DNA of 64,000 nucleotides from Bacilli bacterium (GCA_017962745.1 JAGCUR010000001.1:1-64000); one strand, 5' to 3'; counted from the stretch's first letter, positions 17,145 to 26,484 are shown. Notes: generated by a model from the letters alone, not told the origin. Translations and numbers: made by a program.

Positions 17145-18502
17145 TATTCTGGTAAACTCCAAATTAAATCAGCTAAAGATGGATAATCAATGAATGGATT
17201 TCTATTATTTTGATATGTATAAATTACATTATTTCTATTTCTTTCAAAATCATCAACAGGATCGATTCGATTCCATTCAAGTAATAACTCTAAATTACCA
17301 ATTTCATATGTAGTTTTGCCTAATGCATCGAATACTAATTCTAAATCAGCTTCACTAGATACATCACCTTCATATCTAACAGCCATATAGAATAACATTC
17401 TCGCGATATCACCTTTAACTTCATCGCGTGGTTCAAAGTAATAATCCGATTTTTTACATTTACTAGAACCTGTGGCATATGTATCACTTACTACAGTTGT
17501 AGCAAGTCCAAATTCTAAATTACCACGAGCTGAATTGACACTAACATCAGCTGGACGGATGTGGTGTGCATCATGACCGGCAGTTAAACCAGTATCACCA
17601 CCAAGTTTTGATAGTGGCCAAACGTGTTCTCTATTCCAACCATCTGCTTCGTTGTTTTGGGCAATGCCGCCGCCTTGGCTTCTGCCTGTATATAATAAAA
17701 TCATTTTTGATGGATCATTAGGATCAGCATCAGATTGAGGTAGAATAGTTTTTAATTGGGCATAACTACCACTAATATGTTCATCAATTAAGCTGTGTAA
17801 TATTGCTTTGATATCGTCAGCTTCCATTTCTGGTAAGTATCCGATTGTAGAATAATATGTTTCTGCAGTTAATTCTAATTCTTCTACACTAATTCTAACG
17901 TTTAATTCTTCGCCATCACTAATAGTAGCTTTACCTTTTTTCAAACATATCAATATATTACTATCAGTAATTCGAATAACCGATGAATCACTAGATGTAT
18001 ATGTTCTAGTAGTTTCTAGGCCAAATGTATTACCTACATATAATGTAGTAGCAAGTTTATCAATAGTAGTTCTATCGGCAAGTGATGCGCCACTAAATTC
18101 TGTGTATTTTTCAGTAATTTCTTTATAACTATTTACGATAGGTGGTGTAACTGTACCACTACCGCTACCGCCTTGGCCTTCACCTTCGCCAGTATTTGCA
18201 CCTTGCGATGAATCTTTAATATATATAACTAAAGTTTCATACCAATCTTCATATGTAACCATGACGATATATCTACCAGCTTTATCAAACGTATATGTTT
18301 TATCTAACATATCACTTGTTAGTGGTATGTATTCCGCGTCATTACCATCGCCAACTTTAATTTTTATATCGCTAATATTAAATGAACTTAATTCATAACC
18401 ATCAGAATTATAAATTAATTCATAACTATTATGTTCGCCGCTTCCGCAAGCAACTAGCGACATAGTTAATATAAGAAGTATATATATAAATATTTTCTTC
18501 AT
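17144..18502 (-). CDS. Lipoprotein with endonuclease I domain (secreted DNase)
   Basis: The protein (452 aa) has a lipoprotein signal peptide with lipobox MSLVACG (C19), then about 200 residues of beta-rich sequence with a Gly/Glu linker near 100-115. The C-terminal half is an endonuclease I/BsnB-type nuclease: WNREHVWPLSKLG, then GHDAHHIRPADVSVNSARGN (about 287-330) and RDEVKGDIARMLFYMAVRY. These residues are the metal-binding and catalytic core of the His-Me finger family. It is probably anchored outside the cell and degrades extracellular DNA or RNA. It overlaps thioredoxin upstream and patatin downstream by one base each. Confidence 0.88.
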   Translation of the reverse strand: MKKIFIYILLILTMSLVACGSGEHNSYELIYNSDGYELSSFNISDIKIKVGDGNDAEYIPLTSDMLDKTYTFDKAGRYIVMVTYEDWYETLVIYIKDSSQGANTGEGEGQGGSGSGTVTPPIVNSYKEITEKYTEFSGASLADRTTIDKLATTLYVGNTFGLETTRTYTSSDSSVIRITDSNILICLKKGKATISDGEELNVRISVEELELTAETYYSTIGYLPEMEADDIKAILHSLIDEHISGSYAQLKTILPQSDADPNDPSKMILLYTGRSQGGGIAQNNEADGWNREHVWPLSKLGGDTGLTAGHDAHHIRPADVSVNSARGNLEFGLATTVVSDTYATGSSKCKKSDYYFEPRDEVKGDIARMLFYMAVRYEGDVSSEADLELVFDALGKTTYEIGNLELLLEWNRIDPVDDFERNRNNVIYTYQNNRNPFIDYPSLADLIWSLPE

Positions 18503-18792
18503 TATGCTCTATTAATCCAATCAGTAATTATTTGTTTAGTATTGTAACCAGTCTTACGATCAATTTCTTTACCATCTTTAATTAATACTAAAGTAGGTAT
18601 TGAATAGATACCGAATTTATCAGCTAATTCCTCTTCTTGATCTACATTTACTTTGATTACGTATACCTTATCTTTTAATTCTTCTTTAATTTCAGAAATA
18701 ATTGGCGCAAGCATTTTACAAGGTCCACACCAATCGGCATAAAAGTCAACTAATACTAAGTTATTGTTATTAATAATTTCATTAAAATTCAT
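18502..18792 (-). CDS. trxA: Thioredoxin
   Basis: This 96-residue thioredoxin has the active site WCGPC at 21-25, the cis-Pro segment SIPTL and the usual length. The start at 18792 (MNFNEII) gives normal thioredoxin length. A start 15 bp upstream is possible but lacks a ribosome site. The stop overlaps the start of the secreted nuclease (TAATG). Co-expression with an exported protein could hint at redox maturation, but the thioredoxin itself has no signal peptide. Confidence 0.93.
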   Translation of the reverse strand: MNFNEIINNNNLVLVDFYADWCGPCKMLAPIISEIKEELKDKVYVIKVNVDQEEELADKFGIYSIPTLVLIKDGKEIDRKTGYNTKQIITDWINRA

Positions 18793-18839
18793 ATCTAACA
18801 CCCACATTTTTCTATATTATCTATTAATTAGATATATGC

Positions 18840-18868
18840 ATTATACTAAATTACATATCTATTTTCAA
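18840..18868 (-). promoter_or_regulatory. Promoter of the trx-nuclease-patatin operon
   Basis: The minus strand reads TTGAAA (18863-18868), a 17-bp spacer and TATAAT (18840-18845), about 50 bp before trxA. Confidence 0.65.
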
Positions 18869-18889
18869 GTTTAGCGCCTATATATAATA

Positions 18890-18914
18890 AAAAAGCGGGT
18901 ATTTCTACCCGCTT
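18890..18914 (-). terminator. Terminator of ppdK
   Basis: AGCGGGTA and TACCCGCT pair around TTTC, followed by a T run on the minus strand, 8 bp past the ppdK stop. Confidence 0.9.
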
Positions 18915-18921
18915 TCATATC

Positions 18922-21555
18922 TTATTTTCTAGGGAATTTGATTGCAGCTTGTGCGGCAGCAAGTCTAGCAACAGGAACTCTGAATGGAGAGCATGATACA
19001 TAATTTAGTCCAGCCTTATGATAGAATTCGATTGAATGAGGCTCACCACCTGTTTCACCGCAAACACCGCAGTGTAAATCAGGTCTAGTCTTTCTACCTA
19101 ATTCTACAGCCATATTAACTAATTTACCAACACCCTTTTGGTCAAGAGTCTTGAATGGATCTTCTTCGAAAATCTTTCTGTTGTAGTAGTCTACCATGAA
19201 TTTAGTAACATCATCACGGCTAAATCCATATGTCATTTGTGTTAAGTCGTTTGTACCAAATGAGAAGAATTCAGCTTCTGTTGCAATTTCATCAGCAAGT
19301 AATGCAGCACGTGGGATTTCAATCATTGTACCTACATGGTATTTCATATCAATTCCTGCTTCTTTAATTAAAGCATCTGCAGTATCACAAATGATACCTT
19401 TAACCATCTTTAATTCTTTAACTTCTAATACTAGTGGAACCATAATTTCAGGAGAAACCATCTTACCGCTTCTCTTAGAAACAGCGATCGCAGCTTTAAT
19501 GATAGCTCTAGTTTGCATTTCACAAATTTCTGGATAAGATACTGCTAAACGGCATCCTCTATGACCCATCATTGGGTTGAATTCATGTAAGCTTTCGCAT
19601 TTAGCTTTAATTTGTTCAACGCTTCTACCAGTTGCTTTAGCTAATTCTTCAATCTTATCATCTTCTTGAGGTAAGAATTCATGTAGTGGAGGGTCAAGTA
19701 AACGTACATTTACGTTCATTCCATCCATAATTTCATATAAGCCTTCGAAGTCAGCTTGTTGCATTGGTTCTAATTCTGCTAAAGCAGCTTTTCTTTCTTC
19801 TACAGTATCAGCTAAAATCATCTTTCTCATAGAGAAAATTCTATCTTTATCAAAGAACATATGTTCAGTTCTACATAGACCAATTCCTTGAGCACCAAAT
19901 AATTTAGCTTGTTTAGCATCTCTTGGAGTATCAGCGTTAGTTCTAACTAATAGATCACGTTTTTCATCAACCCATGCCATTAATCTTCCGAAGTAACCGC
20001 TTGATAAGTCTGGTTGAACTGTTTTAATTTCGCCTAAGTATACTTTACCAGTCGAACCATCAATTGAGAATGTATGGCTTGGACCATATTCTTTACCATC
20101 AATTGTAACGATTCTTCTTTCTTCATCAATAATTGCAGCGCCGCATCCACAAACGCAGCATTTACCCATTCCACGAGCAACTACAGCTGCGTGGCTTGTC
20201 ATACCACCTCTCATTGTTAAGATAGCTTCACTTGCTACCATACCAATGATATCTTCAGGAGATGTTTCAGCTCTAACTAAGATAACTTTTTCACCATTGT
20301 TGTGACGTCTTTCAGCTTCTTCAGCGCTGAATGCTAACTTACCTGTTCCAGCACCAGGGCCTGCAGGAAGACCTGTAGCGATTGGTCTAGCTAAATCAAG
20401 TTCGTTTTTATCGAATGTTGGTAATAATAATTTATCGAATGATACAGGGTCAATACGAAGTACTGCTTCATCTGGTGTGATTAAGCCTTCATCAACCATA
20501 TCGCATGCCATCTTTAAGGCTGCAGCAGGAGTACGTTTACCATTACGAGTTTGTAAGAAATATAGATTACCTTCTTCTACAGTAAATTCCATATCTTGCA
20601 TATCATGATAATGTGCTTCCATAGTCTTAATAGTTTCTACAAACTTATTATAAACTTCAGGCATTCTACGTTTTAATTCATCGATATGTAATGGAGTTCT
20701 AATACCAGCAACAACGTCTTCACCTTGTGCATTAGGTAAGTATTCTGCAGAAATAACTTTTTCACCAGTTCCAGGGTTTCTAGAGAATGCTACACCAGTT
20801 CCAGATGTTTCACCTTTGTTACCAAATGCCATTGATTGTACGTTAACTGCTGTTCCCCAAGAGTAAGGAATACCATTCATTCTACGGTAAACATTAGCTC
20901 TTTCGTTATCCCATGATCTGAATACAGCTTTAACTGCTTCAATTAATTGATCTTTAGGATCAGTTGGGAATTCTTCACCGAATACTTTCTTATAGTATTC
21001 TTTATATTTTTTAACTAATTCTTTTAATTCATCTGCTGTAACTTGAGTATCTAGTTTATAGCCTTTCTTTTCCTTTAAGTCTTCTAACATTTTATCCATT
21101 TCAGTTCTTGGATGACCTTTAGCAATGTTAGTGAACATTAAAACGAATCTACGATAGCTATCATATGCAAATCTTTCATTATTTGTTTCTTTAGCTAATA
21201 CTTCTACAGTCTTATCATTTAAACCTAAATTTAAGATAGTATCCATCATACCAGGCATTGAAACTCTAGCGCCTGATCTAACTGATACAAGAAGTGGATT
21301 CTTGTCTCCACCAAAATTTTTACCAGTTTTCTTTTCAACTTCCTTAACAGCTTCGAATATATCTTTTACGATATAATCTGGTAACATCTTACCGCTGTCG
21401 TAATAAAGTGTACAAGCTTCTGTAGTAATAGTGAATCCTTGAGGAATAGGAACACCGATATGTGTCATTTCAGCAAGTCCTGCACCTTTACCTCCAAGTA
21501 ACTCTTTACCTAAGCCATAAGCTTCTTCAAACTGATAAACGTATTTTTTTGGCAT
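18922..21555 (-). CDS. ppdK: Pyruvate, phosphate dikinase
   Basis: PPDK interconverts pyruvate + ATP + Pi with PEP + AMP + PPi. In fermentative anaerobes it often runs in the glycolytic direction as a PPi-saving pyruvate kinase. The 877-residue length matches the bacterial enzyme (~875). The N-terminal ATP-grasp domain begins GKGAGLAEM, the swivelling phospho-His domain carries GGMTSHAAVVARG (His near 455) and the C-terminal PEP/pyruvate barrel ends with the catalytic Cys in HCGVCGETGG (near 828). It has its own promoter and terminator. Confidence 0.97.
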   Translation of the reverse strand: MPKKYVYQFEEAYGLGKELLGGKGAGLAEMTHIGVPIPQGFTITTEACTLYYDSGKMLPDYIVKDIFEAVKEVEKKTGKNFGGDKNPLLVSVRSGARVSMPGMMDTILNLGLNDKTVEVLAKETNNERFAYDSYRRFVLMFTNIAKGHPRTEMDKMLEDLKEKKGYKLDTQVTADELKELVKKYKEYYKKVFGEEFPTDPKDQLIEAVKAVFRSWDNERANVYRRMNGIPYSWGTAVNVQSMAFGNKGETSGTGVAFSRNPGTGEKVISAEYLPNAQGEDVVAGIRTPLHIDELKRRMPEVYNKFVETIKTMEAHYHDMQDMEFTVEEGNLYFLQTRNGKRTPAAALKMACDMVDEGLITPDEAVLRIDPVSFDKLLLPTFDKNELDLARPIATGLPAGPGAGTGKLAFSAEEAERRHNNGEKVILVRAETSPEDIIGMVASEAILTMRGGMTSHAAVVARGMGKCCVCGCGAAIIDEERRIVTIDGKEYGPSHTFSIDGSTGKVYLGEIKTVQPDLSSGYFGRLMAWVDEKRDLLVRTNADTPRDAKQAKLFGAQGIGLCRTEHMFFDKDRIFSMRKMILADTVEERKAALAELEPMQQADFEGLYEIMDGMNVNVRLLDPPLHEFLPQEDDKIEELAKATGRSVEQIKAKCESLHEFNPMMGHRGCRLAVSYPEICEMQTRAIIKAAIAVSKRSGKMVSPEIMVPLVLEVKELKMVKGIICDTADALIKEAGIDMKYHVGTMIEIPRAALLADEIATEAEFFSFGTNDLTQMTYGFSRDDVTKFMVDYYNRKIFEEDPFKTLDQKGVGKLVNMAVELGRKTRPDLHCGVCGETGGEPHSIEFYHKAGLNYVSCSPFRVPVARLAAAQAAIKFPRK

Positions 21556-21613
21556 AATTTTTTCTTCTCCTTTTCTAAAATTTTTATAAATACATTTAAA
21601 TTATTTACAATTG

Positions 21614-21642
21614 ATTATAACTTAATATGCAATCATTAGCAA
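21614..21642 (-). promoter_or_regulatory. Promoter of ppdK
   Basis: The minus strand has TTGCTA (21637-21642), a 17-bp spacer and TATAAT (21614-21619). Its -35 overlaps one arm of an imperfect TTAGCAAAT/ATTTGCTAA inverted repeat after the upstream ttcA gene. That repeat lacks a T run, so I do not call it a terminator. Confidence 0.55.
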
Positions 21643-21663
21643 ATATTTTTAAAGATTTGCTAA

Positions 21664-22494
21664 TTACTCATCGTCTTCGATATCTAATTTATCGTAATAA
21701 TCGCTAAATTTTTCTTTCTTATCGCCAATCTTCCAAGCAAGACATGCATTTAAGTTAACATTTTCGGCACTACGATAAATATTGATATCTACATCTTCAA
21801 AATCTTTCTTTAAATTTTTAATTAATTCTTTAACTTCACGTCTTTTACTGCTTAACTCACAAGATGCAACAGGGCACCCACAACTCATCGCACTAAATTC
21901 CGAAAAATGCATCCAATTTATGATATCTTTTTCTTTAATTAGACACATCGGTCTAATCAGTTCCATGCCTTCAAAATTAGTACTGTGAAGTTTAGGCATC
22001 ATCGTATTATATTTACCACCATATAATACATTAATTAATACCGTTTCAATAACATCATTAAAGTGATGGCCTAAAGCGATTTTATTACAGCCTAGAGATC
22101 TAGCAAATTCATATAAAAAGCCACGTCTCATCCTTGCACACATATAGCATGGATGATCCCCACCGACTTTTTTGGCTACTCTAAAGATATCTGATTCTTT
22201 AATTACAATAGGTATATTTAAATATTCACAATTTTCTTTTAATTTAACCAAGTTTTCTTCGTTAAAACCAGGATTCATACATATATATACGACTTCAAAT
22301 GGAAAGTCAGAATGCTTATGTAATTCTTGGAAAAGTTTTGCCATTAAAAACGAGTCTTTTCCGCCCGACATACATACAGCTACTTTATCCCCTTCCTTTA
22401 ACATATCGTATTCTTGCAATGCATGAATAAATGGAGCATAAAGTTTAGTTCTATATTTTTTGATAATTGATCTTTCAATTTCTTTTAGTTCCAT
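21664..22494 (-). CDS. ttcA: TtcA-family tRNA 2-thiolation protein
   Basis: TtcA enzymes use an Fe-S cluster and ATP to thiolate cytidine 32 of certain tRNAs. The 276-residue protein has the PP-loop SGGKDS (43-48), the cluster cysteines in CYMC (C116, C119) with the family's ARMRRG following, GHHFND (142-147), YGGK and a third cysteine in SCGC (205 or 207). A related U-thiolating TtuA-like role cannot be excluded from sequence. It is followed by ppdK and preceded by a membrane-protein gene with its own terminator. Confidence 0.88.
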   Translation of the reverse strand: MELKEIERSIIKKYRTKLYAPFIHALQEYDMLKEGDKVAVCMSGGKDSFLMAKLFQELHKHSDFPFEVVYICMNPGFNEENLVKLKENCEYLNIPIVIKESDIFRVAKKVGGDHPCYMCARMRRGFLYEFARSLGCNKIALGHHFNDVIETVLINVLYGGKYNTMMPKLHSTNFEGMELIRPMCLIKEKDIINWMHFSEFSAMSCGCPVASCELSSKRREVKELIKNLKKDFEDVDINIYRSAENVNLNACLAWKIGDKKEKFSDYYDKLDIEDDE

Positions 22495-22510
22495 ATATAC
22501 CTCTTAATAT

Positions 22511-22536
22511 AAAAAGATTGCGAATCGCAATCTTTT
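22511..22536 (-). terminator. Terminator of the 22535-23479 gene
   Basis: AAAGATTGCGA and TCGCAATCTTT pair almost without a loop, followed by T-rich sequence on the minus strand. It begins at the stop codon of the upstream gene. Confidence 0.75.
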
Positions 22537-23479
22537 ATTCTTTTTCGTCTGATCCTTGGTATGTTAATACCATATAGAATATACCAGTTAGGGCACCGAT
22601 TAGAACGATTGTTACTAATGCTTCCCACCACCAATATGTTTTAAGTAAATATTTTGTATAACCAGATGCTAATGCATCGCCATTATAGCCAGATGTAAAT
22701 GAAGCAAGTTCTTCATCTGTTAAATCGATATAGAAGTTATCCACATTTAGACTATTTGTAGCATCATATACATATCTAGTTTTATCATCATCTGGAGTCT
22801 CACCATGACCTGATGATTTTTCTTCATCACAGTGGATTGCTAGAGTAATATTGTTGGATGGTAAATCAGTAGATTTAATTCTTAAAGAATAGATATATTG
22901 TTTGCCAACTTTGCTAGGATTTGCACCATAATCTACAAATACAAATGTTAAGAAATCCTCAGTATTAAATTCATAGTTTGTAGATTCAGAATCTGTATCA
23001 AAAGCATCGGCATTTCTAATTTGCATATATGTTGTAGTTGCCGCATTATCTTCAGTAAATGTAGCGTTAGAATCACCTTCATGTAGATAATATAAAGCTG
23101 CATGATTTACATTGTGTAAAATGAAATAATAATATAATTCATATGTATATCCATCACCACTAGCATTTTCAGTTCTCTCAACGACTTGATAGATATCTAA
23201 AGTACCTAAAGTCTTATCTTCATCGTATTTAATTTCTTTAGTATCGAATAATCTAAATTTATCTTTTGAATAAGTTAGATATCCTTCTAATTGTTCTTTA
23301 TAATTTTCTTTATCGTTACCTTTACGATCATATTTTATATTAGCAAAATATGTATTTTCATATGTAGGTAGATGTCTTTTGTATGTATATCTACACATTA
23401 AGAATGCTACTGTTAGCGGAATAATAATTGCTAACACTAAAGCAACGATTTTAAATATTTTATACCCTCTATTTTTCAT
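22535..23479 (-). CDS. Bitopic membrane protein with large extracellular domain, unknown
   Basis: The 314-residue protein has an N-terminal membrane helix (about 8-28, IFKIVALVLAIIIPLTVAFL), a charged, Tyr/Asp-rich domain of about 240 residues, a WWWEALVTIVLIGALTGIFYMV helix near the C-terminus and a short acidic tail. By the positive-inside rule both ends are cytoplasmic and the middle is outside. I recognise no family. The layout resembles the protein at 32880-33902, but I see no clear sequence identity. It stands alone between a promoter and a terminator. Confidence 0.7.
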   Translation of the reverse strand: MKNRGYKIFKIVALVLAIIIPLTVAFLMCRYTYKRHLPTYENTYFANIKYDRKGNDKENYKEQLEGYLTYSKDKFRLFDTKEIKYDEDKTLGTLDIYQVVERTENASGDGYTYELYYYFILHNVNHAALYYLHEGDSNATFTEDNAATTTYMQIRNADAFDTDSESTNYEFNTEDFLTFVFVDYGANPSKVGKQYIYSLRIKSTDLPSNNITLAIHCDEEKSSGHGETPDDDKTRYVYDATNSLNVDNFYIDLTDEELASFTSGYNGDALASGYTKYLLKTYWWWEALVTIVLIGALTGIFYMVLTYQGSDEKE

Positions 23480-23503
23480 AATAGCCTCCGTATTTCCTTT
23501 TAC

Positions 23504-23531
23504 ATTATATCATAATCTATCTTTATTTCAA
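23504..23531 (-). promoter_or_regulatory. Promoter of the 22535-23479 gene
   Basis: The minus strand has TTGAAA (23526-23531), a 16-bp spacer and TATAAT (23504-23509), about 25 bp before the start. Confidence 0.6.
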
Positions 23532-23591
23532 TCGTTTAGAAAATATCGGTTTTGAATTTAAGAAAATTTTAAAAATATTTTTTGAATTTTC

Positions 23592-23619
23592 TTGAATTTT
23601 TAAAAATTTGTGCTACAAT
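23592..23619 (+). promoter_or_regulatory. Promoter of the NfeD/stomatin operon
   Basis: TTGAAT (23592-23597) and TACAAT (23614-23619) lie 16 bp apart, about 20 bp before the first start. Confidence 0.55.
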
Positions 23620-23640
23620 GTAGTTGTGAGGTGATAAAAA

Positions 23641-24018
23641 ATGGCAATTACATGGTTCTCAAAAACCTTAAGAGGTTCTATTAGTATCTATGAAACTAAT
23701 ATTACCATCAACACAGTTGCAGCGGCTAATTTCAAAAATGCCTATTCAACACTTGTTGGATTTGATACCGAAAATAAGTCGCTAGTCATTAAAGCAATTT
23801 CCAAAGAAGAAATTGATATGGGATTGTACAACGAAACAGAATTGCATCCAATCGCTATTAAACCAAGTTATGGCAGAATTAGTGGTAAAAACATCATCAA
23901 AAACATATGTGAATTCTTTCCTTTAGATTTTAAAGCTAAGCAATTCTATAAGTTTTATACTAATTGGAATAAAGAGCAAAAGATGTTAGTTGTAGACTTA
24001 ACAAAGGAGGTGGAATAA
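23641..24018 (+). CDS. Conserved-looking hypothetical protein in the stomatin operon
   Basis: This 125-residue soluble protein has no signal peptide or membrane helix. It has short beta-strand-like stretches (GSISIYETNITINTVAA, KSLVIKAISKEEID), then IKPSYGRISGKNIIKNICEFF and a basic/aromatic end. I do not recognise the family. GAGGTGAT precedes the ATG, and the stop abuts the ATG of the NfeD-like gene directly, so the three genes form an operon and this protein may work with the membrane NfeD/SPFH pair. Confidence 0.75.
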   Translation: MAITWFSKTLRGSISIYETNITINTVAAANFKNAYSTLVGFDTENKSLVIKAISKEEIDMGLYNETELHPIAIKPSYGRISGKNIIKNICEFFPLDFKAKQFYKFYTNWNKEQKMLVVDLTKEVE

Positions 24019-24501
24019 ATGCTTACATTTTTAATTGATCTACCATTTGATCCATGGATTTTAATTTGGGCATTTATTATTATAACTACAGTAGTTGTAG
24101 AACTAGCTACCGATAACTTAGTAACCATATGGTTTACCCTTGGCGCGGTAGTAGCCTTAATTACATTAGCATTTGGCGCTAGCGAATGGATTCAAATCGT
24201 AACATTCGTTGGATCTAGTGCGATATTCTTAGTAGCAACGCGTCCATTAACAAAGAAAATGATGCGTCGTTCAATCATTAGAACTAATGCAGATAAAGTA
24301 ATTGGTACAATCGGTATTGTAACTAAACCATTTAGCGAAGGCGAAATCGGTGAAGTGAAAGTTGATAGTAACTTCTGGAGAGCAATTAACCTTGATGGTA
24401 AGAGCTTTAAAGAAGGAGAAAAGATAATGGTTGATGCCATTACTGGAACTAAACTTGTTGTTTCAAAATTAGAAGAAGAAAATAAAATTGAAGTATTATA
24501 A
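24019..24501 (+). CDS. NfeD-like membrane protein
   Basis: The 160-residue protein has three to four hydrophobic helices (about 12-32, 33-52 and 57-75), then a basic loop and a C-terminal OB-fold-like domain with GTIGIVTKPFSEGEIGEVKV and EGEKIMVDAITGTKLVV. That is the short NfeD type, which is usually encoded next to a stomatin-family SPFH protein and thought to act with it in membrane microdomains. Here the SPFH gene follows after 12 bp. A ribosome site (AAGGAGGTGG) lies inside the end of the previous gene. Confidence 0.87.
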   Translation: MLTFLIDLPFDPWILIWAFIIITTVVVELATDNLVTIWFTLGAVVALITLAFGASEWIQIVTFVGSSAIFLVATRPLTKKMMRRSIIRTNADKVIGTIGIVTKPFSEGEIGEVKVDSNFWRAINLDGKSFKEGEKIMVDAITGTKLVVSKLEEENKIEVL

Positions 24502-24513
24502 GGAGAAATATAA

Positions 24514-25473
24514 ATGAAAACATTATTTTTAGCAGGAATCGGTCCATTAGGAATCGTATTTATTATTATTGCAGTTGTTGTTTTATTAATTTTTATTAGT
24601 TGCATTCGTATTGTTCCACAAGCAAATGCATACGTAGTAGAAAGATTAGGCGCATATCGTAAAACATGGGGCACAGGAATTCACTTTTTAGCTCCATTCG
24701 TAGATAGAGTTGGCAAAAGAATGTCATTAAAAGAACAAGTTGTAGACTTCGATCCACAACCAGTTATCACAAAAGATAATGTAACAATGCAAATCGATAC
24801 TGTTGTATTCTATCAAATCACTGATCCAAAAGCATATGCATATGGTGTAGAAAGACCATCTGAAGCATTAGAAAAATTAACAGCTACTACATTACGTAAC
24901 ATCATCGGTGAAATCGAATTAGACGCAACTTTAACAAGCCGTGATTTAATTAACTCAAAGATGAGAAATATTCTTGACGAAGCTACAGACCCATGGGGAA
25001 TTAAAGTTAACCGTGTAGAACTTAAAAACATTCTTCCTCCAAAAGATATTCGTGAAGCAATGGAAAAACAAATGCGTGCAGAACGTGAACGTCGTGAATC
25101 TATTTTAAAGGCTGAAGGTGACAAAAGAAGTCGTATCCTTCAAGCTGAAGGTTTAAAAGAATCAGAAATTCTTCAAGCTGAAGCTAAAAAAGAAGCTTTA
25201 ATTCGTGAAGCTGAAGGTCAAAAACAATCACAAATTCTTCATGCACAAGGTGAAGCTGAAGCAATCTTAGAAGTACAAAAAGCTACAGCTGATGGTATTA
25301 GATTATTAAAAGAAGCTGGCGCAGATCAAGCAGTATTAACACTAAAAGCTTATGAAGCTTTAGCAGAAGTATCTAAAGGCCAAGCAACAAAGATTATTAT
25401 CCCATCAGAATTACAAAGTGTAGCAGGTCTTGCTACAGCTGTTACAGAAGTTGTAAAAGGTGAAAAGAAATAA
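24514..25473 (+). CDS. SPFH/stomatin-family (band 7) membrane protein
   Basis: The 319-residue protein has one N-terminal membrane helix (about 7-30), then the SPFH domain (IRIVPQANAYVVERLGAYRKTWGTGIHFLAPFVDRV, about 31-65, onward to 190). A long Ala/Glu/Lys coiled coil with repeated ILQAEG and REAEGQ units (about 195-270) and a short hydrophobic end follow. Proteins of this QmcA/stomatin type oligomerise into membrane scaffolds. It is co-transcribed with the NfeD-like gene, the usual partner, and ends the operon at a strong terminator. Confidence 0.92.
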   Translation: MKTLFLAGIGPLGIVFIIIAVVVLLIFISCIRIVPQANAYVVERLGAYRKTWGTGIHFLAPFVDRVGKRMSLKEQVVDFDPQPVITKDNVTMQIDTVVFYQITDPKAYAYGVERPSEALEKLTATTLRNIIGEIELDATLTSRDLINSKMRNILDEATDPWGIKVNRVELKNILPPKDIREAMEKQMRAERERRESILKAEGDKRSRILQAEGLKESEILQAEAKKEALIREAEGQKQSQILHAQGEAEAILEVQKATADGIRLLKEAGADQAVLTLKAYEALAEVSKGQATKIIIPSELQSVAGLATAVTEVVKGEKK

Positions 25474-25483
25474 TAAAAAATGT

Positions 25484-25513
25484 GCTAGTTAGATATCTAA
25501 CTAGCCTTTTTTT
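25484..25513 (+). terminator. Terminator of the NfeD/stomatin operon
   Basis: The 22-bp palindromic stem GCTAGTTAGAT/ATCTAACTAGC (25484-25505) is followed by a run of T. Confidence 0.88.
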
Positions 25514-25563
25514 ATTGTCTTTTATTTGCATATTTTGTAAAATATTCACGAGAGGTGATAAAT

Positions 25564-26484
25564 ATGCAATTTGAATTAGAGTTTATTAAAGCCTTACAAT
25601 CGATATCTAATGGCTTTTTAAATTTCATTGCGTCTGCTATTTCATTTTTAGGCGAACAATATATGCTTATTATAATGGCAGCGATCATTTACTTTATCAT
25701 TGATAAAGAATTTGGTGAAGTATTCTGTTTCACAACATTACTAAGTAATGTTATGAATGGTGTATTAAAATTATTATTTAATAGAACTAGACCATTCGTT
25801 AAAGATCCAGATGTAAAGAACTTAAAAGAATCAACAGCAACTGGTTCATCATTCCCTAGCGGTCACTCACAAGGTGCATCCGCAATGTATTTTTCAGTTG
25901 CTTATCATTATAAAAAGAAACTATTTTGGATTATAGCTTCAATTATTGTATTTTTAGTAATGTTTTCTAGAATTTATTTAGGTGCACATTATCCAACTGA
26001 TACAATCGCTGGTTGTGCATTTGGCTTAGTATTTTGTTTCCTAGGCCCATGGCTATATTCTAAATTTAGTAAAACTCCAGAACAAAAACTAATCTTCTTT
26101 AGTGCTATATGTTTAATAATTCTTCCATTTGTATTTATATATCTACCAAAAGATCGCGCAGAAGTATTATTAAGAAGAGATTTCTATACAGGATATGCAT
26201 GTATTTTAGCAGTCGGACCAACTGTATATATCGAAAATAAGATTACAAGATTTGATACAGAAGGTGTTCCACTATTAATGCGTATCTTAAGATGCGTAAT
26301 TGCTATCGTAATAGTCCTTGCAATCTACTTTGGTTTAGTTACATTATGGCCAAATAAGATTATCATTTTAGATATGATTAGATATTTCGCATTATTATTT
26401 GTAGGTATTGGAATATATCCATTAATATTTAGAAATACTGCTTTGTTTAGAGCAAAGAAGAAAGAAGAAAAGGCTACTGAATAG
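25564..26484 (+). CDS. PAP2-family membrane phosphatase
   Basis: This is an integral membrane acid phosphatase of the PAP2 superfamily. All three signature motifs are present: NRTRPF (73-78), the PSGH motif (98-101) and SRIYLGAHYPTD (near 136-147). About eight hydrophobic helices are visible, more than the core six. Substrates in the family include undecaprenyl pyrophosphate and phosphatidylglycerol phosphate; which applies here cannot be told. I use the ATG at 25564 after AGAGGTGAT; a GTG nine bases earlier lies within that ribosome site. Confidence 0.9.
   Translation: MQFELEFIKALQSISNGFLNFIASAISFLGEQYMLIIMAAIIYFIIDKEFGEVFCFTTLLSNVMNGVLKLLFNRTRPFVKDPDVKNLKESTATGSSFPSGHSQGASAMYFSVAYHYKKKLFWIIASIIVFLVMFSRIYLGAHYPTDTIAGCAFGLVFCFLGPWLYSKFSKTPEQKLIFFSAICLIILPFVFIYLPKDRAEVLLRRDFYTGYACILAVGPTVYIENKITRFDTEGVPLLMRILRCVIAIVIVLAIYFGLVTLWPNKIIILDMIRYFALLFVGIGIYPLIFRNTALFRAKKKEEKATE

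Noticed and set aside
21634-21664. TTAGCAAAT/ATTTGCTAA inverted repeat after ttcA as a terminator
   Set aside because: There is no T run after the stem and it overlaps the ppdK -35, so the evidence for termination is weak.
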